Assembly (NCBI RefSeq): GCF_017068395.1
Contig: NZ_CP070619.1
Span: forward strand, 6,696,001 to 6,760,000
Direction of reading: 5' to 3'
Length of the DNA: 64,000 nucleotides
From: Rhodococcus pseudokoreensis
Lineage (GTDB): Bacteria > Actinomycetota > Actinomycetes > Mycobacteriales > Mycobacteriaceae
The notes beneath the pieces were generated by a model. That model had not been told where the DNA came from, made no database searches, and worked only from the letters and a program-made list of their open reading frames with translations. This document shows positions 51,709-59,746 of this stretch, in pieces. Positions within the stretch are counted from its first letter, which is position 1; each line of letters opens with the position of its first letter. The position numbers and the translations under genes are program-made.

Positions 51709-52284
51709 TCAGTTTTCGGCGTGTACCGGGTGGTCGGCGCGGTCGAGGTGGAGCAGCACCTGGGTGGCGACCTGCTCACCGCCGAGTGTCGACGCGACCC
51801 ACGATGCAACGTCCTCGGACTTGCGGGTGAAGTCGTGGATGTCGAGGGTGGGGTCGGCGGTCACGACGATCGACAGGGTGGGGAGTCCACGTTCGACGAC
51901 GGCGCGGGCCCGCGTCTGCCTGACACCGGGGTATTCGGCGAGTTCGCTGGCGACCCCATTGGCGAGGGAGCCCAGGTCGACGGTGACGTAGGTGCCCGAC
52001 TCGTGGTCCGGTACGGCGACGGCGGACGTGCGTCGCCGGGTGAGGTCGAGGGCGAGGAGCACGATCCCGAAGACCAGTCCCACGACGACCGTCGCGGCGA
52101 GGGCCCAGCCCCACCAGTCCTGGTCGGGAAGCGCGGTGACGCGTGCGCGGTCGTACCGCGACACCCATTCCCGGACGATCGGAACCCGCAGGTCCCAGGC
52201 GATGGCGTAGGCGCCGAATCCGAGGAGCAGAAGCCCGACGGTCAGGACGATCAGCCGGTTGACGGCGGCGGTCCGATGGGTCAC
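51709..52284 (-). CDS. AmaP-like membrane anchor protein of the Asp23 operon
   Basis: 191 aa from a GTG overlapping the upstream stop (GTGA, 52281-52284). Two TM segments (residues ~9-27 and ~50-72) are followed by a C-terminal Asp23-like domain (TYVTVDLGSLANGVASELAEYPGVRQTRARAVVERGLPTLSIVVTADPTLDIHDF). AmaP anchors Asp23 to the membrane in Staphylococcus. The role here is by analogy. Confidence 0.7.
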   Translation of the reverse strand: MTHRTAAVNRLIVLTVGLLLLGFGAYAIAWDLRVPIVREWVSRYDRARVTALPDQDWWGWALAATVVVGLVFGIVLLALDLTRRRTSAVAVPDHESGTYVTVDLGSLANGVASELAEYPGVRQTRARAVVERGLPTLSIVVTADPTLDIHDFTRKSEDVASWVASTLGGEQVATQVLLHLDRADHPVHAEN

Positions 52285-53261
52285 GGCTTCACCTGCACTC
52301 GGAGTTCGGGGGATGTGCCGAGCAGCGACAGCGTCGGTTCCACGGCCTCGCGGACGGAGATGGCCACGTCTGCGGTGGGTGTCGACTCGGTGCGCACCAC
52401 GCGGACGGTGACGTGCTTGCGGTCGACTGTCGTGTGCGCCGACAGCACCCCGGGGACGGTGTTGGCGTGACTGCTGGAATTGCGGGCGAGGTCGGTGGGG
52501 CGTAGCCAGACGATCGGGGTGTCGCCCACCGCGAGGGGCAGATGGGTGCGCGGCCGCGGTTTGAGGGCGGCGATGATGAACACGACTCCCAGCACGATCG
52601 CGCCGGCGGCGACGGGGACGATCCAGTCGGACCAGTGCAGTCGGCCCAGCCATTGCGCGGTGTTGCGGATCCACGGCGCGTTGGCGAACGTGCCGCGCAT
52701 GATCAGTAGTTCACGTGCGGCGACGACCGCGAGACCGAGGGCGCCGACGGCGACGATGATCGCGGCGGGCACGGCGGCGGGTGTCGCGCGCGGTGTGCGG
52801 GGCCGGATCGGTGCCACCGGGGCGGGCGGCGCGGTGGGGTCGCCCTGTTCGGAGTAGAGACTGTCGGCCGCGCTGTCCTCGGGCCCCGCGGATTCGGTTC
52901 CGACGACCACGATGTTGAGTTCGATGACCGGCATGCCGGTCATCTGTGCGACCTGGCGGTGCACCTGCGCGCGGAGCCTTCGGTTGAGGAGATCGAGTCG
53001 GCACGGCCACTGCACCGCGATGTACAGGTTGATCGCGACGGCGTCCGCTCCCGTCGAGACGTCGGCGCGGGGGAGTTCGCGGCCCGTCAGCCGGGAGAGT
53101 CCGCCGGACTGCTTGACGACGCCGGGCACCTGAAGCGCTGCGGCGACGGCGATCTTCACGACGGCGCGCTCCTTGATGACCAACTCGCCGCGCTGGGCGG
53201 TGTCGTCGAGCGCCGCGTCGTCCCGGGGGCCGGCGGGGGGTGCGGTGGACGGTTCAGCCAC
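52281..53261 (-). CDS. Asp23/Gls24 domain protein fused to DUF6286-like membrane region
   Basis: 326 aa from a GTG. An N-terminal Asp23-like domain (residues ~25-120: ELVIKERAVVKIAVAAALQVPGVVKQSGGLSRL) precedes a Pro/Ala linker, two TM helices (~160-180 and ~210-232) and a C-terminal extracytoplasmic domain (DUF6286 type). The overlap of 8 bases with the small gene upstream places it in the operon. The fusion of envelope-stress domain with membrane region is an actinobacterial arrangement. Confidence 0.72.
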   Translation of the reverse strand: MAEPSTAPPAGPRDDAALDDTAQRGELVIKERAVVKIAVAAALQVPGVVKQSGGLSRLTGRELPRADVSTGADAVAINLYIAVQWPCRLDLLNRRLRAQVHRQVAQMTGMPVIELNIVVVGTESAGPEDSAADSLYSEQGDPTAPPAPVAPIRPRTPRATPAAVPAAIIVAVGALGLAVVAARELLIMRGTFANAPWIRNTAQWLGRLHWSDWIVPVAAGAIVLGVVFIIAALKPRPRTHLPLAVGDTPIVWLRPTDLARNSSSHANTVPGVLSAHTTVDRKHVTVRVVRTESTPTADVAISVREAVEPTLSLLGTSPELRVQVKP

Positions 53262-53433
53262 GGCCGCGGCTTCGGAGGATGGCGCCGAGGTCGAGGTGCC
53301 CGTCGCGGTGCGCGCCGACGGCCATGCCCAGCGCGCCGAGCAGGACGGCGAAGACGAATCCGCTGAAACCGCCGAGGATGCCGGCGATGGCGAGGAGTAA
53401 TCCGACGATCAGGCCTGTGATGGTGCTGTTCAT
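53254..53433 (-). CDS. Small membrane protein of the Asp23 operon (DUF2273-like)
   Basis: 59 aa (MNSTITGLIVGLLLAIAGI...). Two hydrophobic helices (LIVGLLLAIAGILGGFSGFVFAVLLGALGMAV) and a short charged end. Gram-positive asp23 operons carry a similar small hydrophobic DUF2273 protein. Coupled to both neighbours: ATGA at 53430-53433 upstream and an 8-base overlap downstream. Confidence 0.7.
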   Translation of the reverse strand: MNSTITGLIVGLLLAIAGILGGFSGFVFAVLLGALGMAVGAHRDGHLDLGAILRSRGRG

Positions 53434-53744
53434 TGAGCTTGTCCTGTCTCTGTCAGGAGATCTTCGATGATCACGTCGACGGGGACGTCCACCAGCGATT
53501 CCACTGCGGCCCGCACTCTTTCGGCGGTGTCGACGACGTTGGCGGGGTAGCGGGCCGCGAGGTGGACGGCACAGGACGTGGGGCCCACGGTCACCCCTGT
53601 CACCCGGCGTCCGGGTAGGTACGTCGCGACTTCGCCGAACGCGCCGCCGTGCATCGCTGCTACTCCGGGGGTCGCGAGGACGGCGGCGACGATGCGTTCG
53701 GAGATGTCCTCCGCGTGGGTGTCCGGTGGGAGCGGTCCGGTCAC
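53430..53744 (-). CDS. Asp23-like hypothetical protein
   Basis: 104 aa from a GTG overlapping the upstream stop (GTGA, 53741-53744). Fold resembles a short Asp23/Gls24 domain (ERIVAAVLATPGVAAMHGGAFGEVATYLPGRRVTGVTVGPTSCAVHLAARYPANVVDTAERVRAAVESL). Function unknown; the operon suggests envelope stress or alkaline tolerance. Confidence 0.7.
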   Translation of the reverse strand: MTGPLPPDTHAEDISERIVAAVLATPGVAAMHGGAFGEVATYLPGRRVTGVTVGPTSCAVHLAARYPANVVDTAERVRAAVESLVDVPVDVIIEDLLTETGQAQ

Positions 53745-54202
53745 TGCACCCTCGGTTTGCCGTCGAGCTCGGACGCGGCCTCGGATTCGTCGAACAGCAT
53801 GACGTCGAAGACGGTGATGTTCACTTCGGTCACTTCGAGTCCGGTCATGCGTTCGACGGCCGCGATGACGTTGCGCCGGATGCCGACCGCGAGTTCGTGC
53901 AGTGCGACGCCGTATTCGGCGACGATGCCGATGTCGATGGCGGCCTGTTTCTCCCCGACTTCGACGGCGACGCCCTGGGCGTGGTTGACGCGGGCGCCGG
54001 GGATCCGGTCCCGGAGGGCGCCGACGGCGCGCGCGGTGCCGCCGCCCACGTCGTAGACGCCGTTGATCTCACGGGTGGCGATGCCGGCGATCTTGGCGAC
54101 GACGGCGTCCGCGATGATGGTCCGTCCCTCGGAACTGACGAGTTCCGGAGTCGCCCCGGCACCGAACTGCACGCGGCTGCGTGCGCCTGAATCGCTGGTC
54201 AT
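53741..54202 (-). CDS. Asp23/Gls24 family envelope stress response protein
   Basis: 153 aa, first gene of the operon. Asp23 domain spans residues ~25-140 (GRTIIADAVVAKIAGIATREINGVYDVGGGTARAVGALRDRIPGAR...VEVGEKQAAIDIGIVAEYGVALHELAVGIRRNVIAAVERMTGLEVTEVNITVFDV), the best match of the set. The ATG at 54202 is followed by MTSDSGARSRV; a further upstream extension is not supported. Divergent from an Mce-associated gene. Confidence 0.85.
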   Translation of the reverse strand: MTSDSGARSRVQFGAGATPELVSSEGRTIIADAVVAKIAGIATREINGVYDVGGGTARAVGALRDRIPGARVNHAQGVAVEVGEKQAAIDIGIVAEYGVALHELAVGIRRNVIAAVERMTGLEVTEVNITVFDVMLFDESEAASELDGKPRVQ

Positions 54203-54390
54203 CGTGGATCCCCTTCGAGTCGCCTGCCTTCTCTTCAACAGTAATGATCACCGACGGTACGCGGGGTCTCCCACGCGCCTTTCCGCCCGCGGATCTGTCC
54301 GGATACCGATGCGAAAAATATTTGATATTACTACCCGGTACCATGACGTGATCCAGGTAACAGAAGGTACGGCACGACGAAAGGAACCCC

Positions 54391-54972
54391 ATGGTGGAAG
54401 TGGCCCCCGACCAGGACGCTGCCCCCAATGAGGAGGCTGCGTCCAGCGCGGACGCTGCTTCTGCCGACGGCGCTGCCTCCATGTCCCGGACGCCGGCCGT
54501 CACCGCGGGTGTGGCGGTGCTGTCCGTTCTCGCGCTCGCGTTCGTCGCGGTCAGCGGCTATTTCGGCTACACGCACTGGCAGGCGGAGCGGGCGGCGCAG
54601 CAGCGGTCCGAGGTTCTGGAGGCGGCGAGCCAGGGCGTCGTGAATCTGACGACGATGGACTTCGAGCGGGCCGACGAAGACGTGCAGATGGTGCTCGATG
54701 GGTCGGCCGGAGAATTCCGCGACGACTTCGAAGCCCGATCAAAGGATCTCATCGCGGTCATGCAGGAGGCCCAGGTCAAATCGGTTGGGGAGGTGCGTCA
54801 GGCCGCGATCGAGAGGCAGGACGGCGACTCCGCCGACGTGCTCGTCGCGGTCACGCAGAAGGTGTCGAATGCCGGTGGGGCCGCCGAGGAGCCCCGCGGT
54901 CAGAGGATGCGGGTCACGATGCAACTCGAGGACGGCACGTACAAGATCGTGAAGGCGGGGTTCGTGCAGTGA
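54391..54972 (+). CDS. Mce-associated-like membrane protein (orphan)
   Basis: 193 aa. Acidic Ala-rich cytoplasmic N-terminus (~30 residues), one TM (AVTAGVAVLSVLALAFVAVSGYFGY) and an extracytoplasmic Mas-type domain ending YKIVKAGFVQ. No mce genes are near (the mce operon end is 52 kb away). Overlaps the next gene by GTGA. Confidence 0.75.
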   Translation: MVEVAPDQDAAPNEEAASSADAASADGAASMSRTPAVTAGVAVLSVLALAFVAVSGYFGYTHWQAERAAQQRSEVLEAASQGVVNLTTMDFERADEDVQMVLDGSAGEFRDDFEARSKDLIAVMQEAQVKSVGEVRQAAIERQDGDSADVLVAVTQKVSNAGGAAEEPRGQRMRVTMQLEDGTYKIVKAGFVQ

Positions 54973-55484
54973 GTACCGACGCATCGCCGAAGTCGCGCAG
55001 ACTCCTCCTGATCCTCGGTGCGCTCACCGTCGTCACGGCCGTGCTGGCCGGGGTTCTGTACTTCACGCTGTACCGGCCCGACCAGCGCGTCGACGACACC
55101 GTCCGCGCCGCCGTCACCGACACCGCTTCGCAGGGCGCGATCGCCCTGCTGTCGTACGGGCCGGACACCGTGGAGAACGATGTCGGCGCCGCGAAGGAAC
55201 GCCTGACGGGGGAGTTCCTCGACTATTACACCCAGTTCACGACGGACGTCGTCGTCCCCGCGGCGAAGGAGAGCCAGGTTGCCACGCAGGCGACGGTGGC
55301 CGCGTCCGGTCCGGTCGAGGTGGCGGCCGACACGGCAACCGTGCTGCTGTTCGTCAACCAGAGCACCACCAGTGCCGCGAAACCGGAACCGGCGGTGACG
55401 GCGACGAGCATCACCGTCGAGCTGACCAAGTCCGGTGACGAGTGGCTGATCTCCGGCTTCGATCCCGTCCAGCCGCACGGGTAG
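54969..55484 (+). CDS. Mce-associated-like membrane protein (orphan, paralogue)
   Basis: 171 aa from GTG 54969. TM at ~10-35 (RLLLILGALTVVTAVLAGVLYF), then a Mas-type domain with DTASQGAIALLSYGPDTVENDVGAAKERLTGEF. Same architecture as its neighbour and coupled to it; the two may form a heteromer. Confidence 0.74.
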   Translation: MSTDASPKSRRLLLILGALTVVTAVLAGVLYFTLYRPDQRVDDTVRAAVTDTASQGAIALLSYGPDTVENDVGAAKERLTGEFLDYYTQFTTDVVVPAAKESQVATQATVAASGPVEVAADTATVLLFVNQSTTSAAKPEPAVTATSITVELTKSGDEWLISGFDPVQPHG

Positions 55485-55495
55485 CGTTGGCGCCT

Positions 55496-55945
55496 ATGAG
55501 CACTCTTCGAGAGGTCGGCGACCGCGAGTCGTGGCGCTGTTGGTTGTGTGACGAACCGGTGGATCCCGACATGTCGGTCAACGACCCGCGCGGCCCCAGC
55601 ATCGACAGTGTCGTCACCGCGAAGAAGGCCAAGGCGAAGGGCGGCGTCGAACGTCTCGCGCACCGCGCGTGCAACACCAAGAAGGGCGCCGTCAAACCGG
55701 TGGTGCCGTGGCCCGACCGGTTGTTCGTCGTCGATCCCGCCCCGATCATCGGTGTCGTCGAACAACTCGGCCGCAAGGGTGGACGGGTCGCGGTGGCGCG
55801 GTGCCCGGGAAAATCGGACGCCGAGGACGCGTCGGAGTGGTTGCTCGACCGGTTGTCCCGTCTCGCACCGGAACTGAACGTCGAAACACAGATCGACGAG
55901 GCCGGGGGCGCGTTCCTGCTCGTTGTGCGGCTCCGCCACCCGTGA
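55496..55945 (+). CDS. HNH-like zinc finger protein, function unknown
   Basis: 149 aa. N-terminal treble-clef/HNH-like motif CWLCDEPVDPDMSVNDPRGPSIDSVV then LAHRACNTKKG. CxxC and HxxC-N are present, but the central DH pair of catalytic HNH nucleases reads ID-S here. The C-terminal half is an unknown alpha/beta domain. The stop TGA lies inside a 46-bp perfect palindrome shared with the convergent nrtR gene. Confidence 0.68.
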   Translation: MSTLREVGDRESWRCWLCDEPVDPDMSVNDPRGPSIDSVVTAKKAKAKGGVERLAHRACNTKKGAVKPVVPWPDRLFVVDPAPIIGVVEQLGRKGGRVAVARCPGKSDAEDASEWLLDRLSRLAPELNVETQIDEAGGAFLLVVRLRHP

Positions 55946-55984
55946 GTACTTGTTAACCGCCGGCGGTTAACAAGTACTCACGGG
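55939..55984. repeat. 46-bp perfect palindrome, bidirectional terminator-like, between convergent genes
   Basis: Perfect 23-bp inverted repeat centred between 55961 and 55962, starting CCCGTGAGTACTTGTTAACC. It contains TGA of the upstream gene (55943-55945) and, symmetrically, TGA of the minus-strand nrtR (55978-55980). A second member is at 60878-60927. Confidence 0.9.
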
Positions 55985-56673
55985 CGGGGGATCGGCGGAT
56001 GCAGGGTGGTGGCGTTGCCCGGCCGGTACAGCTGGGCGCGCCTGCCGCCCGTCGATGCGGCGTCGGCCACGCCCTCGACGGGTTCGACGAATCCCCGCGT
56101 CCCCAGGACCTTGCGGCGGAAGTTCGCGCGGTCCCACGTCACGTCCCACACGGCCTCGTACACCGTCTGGAGGTCCCGGATCGAGAACGGGGTCTCCACG
56201 AAATGGGTTGACAACGTGGTGTATTCGAGTTTCGACCGCACCCGCTCGAGGGCGTCGGCGAGGATCTGCGCGTGGTCGAACGCCAGCGGCTCGCGGGACG
56301 CGTCCTCGACCGGCATCCAGTAGGCGTCGGCGGCGTCGGAACCGGCGGACGGCTCCGGCAGATTCGGCGCGAACGCCACGAACACCACCGACACGACCCG
56401 CATGCGCGGGTCGCGGCCCGGCTCGCTGTACGTCGCCAACTGTTCGAGGTGACCGGGGAAGCTGTCGAGTCCGGTCTCCTCCGCCAATTCGCGTCGCGCC
56501 GCGACGTCCGCCGATTCGTCGGCGTGGACGAAACCCCCGGGCAGCGCGGACATCCCCTGGAACGGCTCCTCGCCCCGTCGCACCAGCAGGACCGACAGCG
56601 AGGAGCCGCGCAGCGTGAACATCGCGAGATCGACGGTCACGGCGAACGGTGGATAGTCGGTTGCGTCGTACAC
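55978..56673 (-). CDS. nrtR: NrtR-type Nudix transcriptional regulator of NAD metabolism
   Basis: 231 aa. Residues ~1-150 form a Nudix domain with an intact Nudix box from G47 to L69 (G47-x5-E53-x7-R61-E62-L63-x-E65-E66-x-G68-L69). The C-terminal ~70 residues match the NrtR winged helix (ETPFSIRDLQTVYEAVWDVTWDRANFRRKVLG). NrtR represses NAD genes and is released by ADP-ribose. It follows nadR by 6 bases, so it is third in the pnuC-nadR-nrtR unit. Preserved Nudix residues allow ADP-ribose hydrolysis as well. Confidence 0.88.
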   Translation of the reverse strand: MYDATDYPPFAVTVDLAMFTLRGSSLSVLLVRRGEEPFQGMSALPGGFVHADESADVAARRELAEETGLDSFPGHLEQLATYSEPGRDPRMRVVSVVFVAFAPNLPEPSAGSDAADAYWMPVEDASREPLAFDHAQILADALERVRSKLEYTTLSTHFVETPFSIRDLQTVYEAVWDVTWDRANFRRKVLGTRGFVEPVEGVADAASTGGRRAQLYRPGNATTLHPPIPRP

Positions 56674-56679
56674 TGTCTG

Positions 56680-57774
56680 TCAGCCTCCCAGCGGTGCGGC
56701 GAACGTCGATCGGTGGGCGAGTGCCTGTTCAGTGACCTGCGACGCGAGGTCGAGGCGCTCTGCTCGGTTCCCGGTCAGCATCACCCACGACCGCCCGGCG
56801 GCGGTGAGTGCATCGACGAACCACTCTGTCATCTCCTCCCGGATCGACTCTCCGTCCCGCAACCCATCCTGCACGAAGGGGACACCGACATGGTCGGTAA
56901 TGAGGTACAGGGCGTGGCGCCCCGGCCGGTGGTCGTGCGCCCGGGTGCTGCCGGGGCCGAGGTAGCGCCGCTCCCACACGGTGGTCGCTTCTGCGTCGGT
57001 GTCGCAGATCGTCAGGGGTGACCCCGACCGCGCACCCGCTTCTTCCCACTCGTTCTGGATGCGGGCGATGTCGGCGAAATCCTGCCCGGTCCAGACGAGG
57101 TCGTCGACGCCGGCGGACGGGTCGGTGGCGCGGGCTCTCGCCAGCTTGTCGGCGGTTGCCGTGCGACCGTATTCGGGAACCCAGTGCGTGCGCCGCCAGA
57201 TCCCGCCGCGGGCGCGGAAGCGCTGCGCCAGTGCGTGACTGACGGTGGTGGTGCCGGTGGATTCCGCGCCGAGCACCACGATCCGGGTGGTCAGCAACGC
57301 CTGCGCGGGCGCGTCGAGGTGTTCCCAGTTGCCGGCGAGGTCGCCTCGACAGCCGGTCCCCGAAATCGGGAACCGGACCCGCTCGGGGTCGACGGGGACG
57401 TGGACGGCGCCGAACCAGCGGGCGAGTTCGTCGCCGTACTTCTCGCTCGACACGACCACGTCGACGGCGATGCCGGTGACCTGTCGCACCGCGGCGCGCA
57501 TGCACGCCACCTGCGCGGCCCACACCGGTCGCGACGCCAGGTCCATCGGGGCGTCGCACGCGATGCCGGTCACGGTCACCGTGCGGTCGCCCGCATGCGA
57601 CTCCGCGAGGCAGGACACTCTGTCCGCCAGGGGAATCGACTCGACCCGGGACGCCATCACCACCACCGTCACTCGGGCCGCGACTTTCGCCGCCTCCCGG
57701 ATCAGCAGGTGGTGCCCGGCGTGCGGGGGATAGAACTTTCCGATCACGAGTGCGTGGTCGTACATTTCGGTCAC
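56680..57774 (-). CDS. nadR: NadR-like bifunctional NMN adenylyltransferase/ribosylnicotinamide kinase
   Basis: 364 aa with the GTG start that overlaps the pnuC stop; ATG at 57765 is the alternative. Residues ~5-150 are a nucleotidyltransferase with HAGH at 18-21 (GKFYPPHAGHHLL). Residues ~165-350 are a P-loop kinase-like domain (VVLGAESTGTTTVSHAL). The P-loop Lys is replaced by Thr175. The domain otherwise matches the nicotinamide riboside kinase half of NadR. Cytosolic; makes NMN and NAD from imported nicotinamide riboside. Confidence 0.86.
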   Translation of the reverse strand: MTEMYDHALVIGKFYPPHAGHHLLIREAAKVAARVTVVVMASRVESIPLADRVSCLAESHAGDRTVTVTGIACDAPMDLASRPVWAAQVACMRAAVRQVTGIAVDVVVSSEKYGDELARWFGAVHVPVDPERVRFPISGTGCRGDLAGNWEHLDAPAQALLTTRIVVLGAESTGTTTVSHALAQRFRARGGIWRRTHWVPEYGRTATADKLARARATDPSAGVDDLVWTGQDFADIARIQNEWEEAGARSGSPLTICDTDAEATTVWERRYLGPGSTRAHDHRPGRHALYLITDHVGVPFVQDGLRDGESIREEMTEWFVDALTAAGRSWVMLTGNRAERLDLASQVTEQALAHRSTFAAPLGG

Positions 57775-58412
57775 CGGCCCGCGGTCGTCGCGAGGGCAGG
57801 CAGTCCCGAAGACCGGCGCCACTCGCGGAGACCGCGGACGCAGAGCACGAGGAAACCGACGTACAGCAGGGCCGTCAGCGTCAGGCCCTTGTGCAGGTAG
57901 AGCGGGACGTAGACGAGATCGGCCGCAATCCACAGCAGCCACGATTCCCAGCGTTTGTTCACCTGCCCCCAGGTGGCCAGCAGCGAGAGGGCCGTGGTGA
58001 CGGCATCCCAGAACGGGACCGTGGACGACGTCGCCGTGTGCAGGAGCACGGTCAGGGCGGCGGTGCCGACGACGCCGGTGCCGGCGAGCCACCGCCACTC
58101 TTCCCGCGACGTCCCGGTGACGGGCAACGGGTTGCCGGCGCGACCGCGGATCCACCGGATCCACCCGGCCGCGGCGAACGCGATGTAGACCAGTTGGAGG
58201 GCCGAGTCGGCGAAGAGTCCGGCTGCGTAGAACAGCAGGATCCAGACCAGGTTGTTCGCGATTCCGATCGGCCAGTTCCACGCGGACTGCCGGGCGACGA
58301 GCCAGACGCACACCGCGCCCGACGCGAAACCGAGCACTTCGGCCCAGCTCGTCGTCGTCCCGAACGACGTCACCGCGGCCGAATTCAGCCAGTCGACGAG
58401 TAGTGCGATCAC
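57771..58412 (-). CDS. pnuC: Nicotinamide riboside transporter PnuC
   Basis: 213 aa with about seven TM helices. Signature WNWPIGIANNLVWILLFY and the late WIAADLVYVPLYLHKGLTLTALLYV are typical of PnuC. It is a facilitator for nicotinamide riboside, trapped by NadR kinase activity. First gene of the operon; operator palindromes lie 12-62 bases upstream. Confidence 0.92.
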   Translation of the reverse strand: MIALLVDWLNSAAVTSFGTTTSWAEVLGFASGAVCVWLVARQSAWNWPIGIANNLVWILLFYAAGLFADSALQLVYIAFAAAGWIRWIRGRAGNPLPVTGTSREEWRWLAGTGVVGTAALTVLLHTATSSTVPFWDAVTTALSLLATWGQVNKRWESWLLWIAADLVYVPLYLHKGLTLTALLYVGFLVLCVRGLREWRRSSGLPALATTAGR

Positions 58413-58423
58413 GGGAACTCCTT

Positions 58424-58440
58424 GTAGTCGTAGTGACTAC
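58424..58440. promoter_or_regulatory. Putative NrtR operator 1 upstream of pnuC
   Basis: GTAGTC-GTAGT-GACTAC, a perfect 6-5-6 palindrome 12 bases upstream of the pnuC start. The position would block the promoter or transcription start. Confidence 0.7.
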
Positions 58441-58457
58441 GGGACCGTATCACCGAT

Positions 58458-58474
58458 GTGGTCAGTATGACTAC
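58458..58474. promoter_or_regulatory. Putative NrtR operator 2 upstream of pnuC
   Basis: GTGGTC-AGTAT-GACTAC, 6-5-6 with one mismatch, centre 34 bp from operator 1. The tandem sites suggest cooperative binding, probably by NrtR encoded in the same operon. Confidence 0.68.
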
Positions 58475-58561
58475 AACTGGGGATGTCGTGGTGTCCCGCG
58501 GGAGGTGGGGGTACCGTCGGGACCACAACATGAATCCGACCTCGAGTGCGAAGGAATTCCG

Positions 58562-59737
<1,176 letters not shown>

Positions 59738-59746
59738 GGGCGTGAC

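Noticed and set aside
57775..58311. NadR extended to 543 codons
   Set aside because: The extension is the opposite-phase shadow of pnuC; the NadR domain starts at GKFYPPHAGH.
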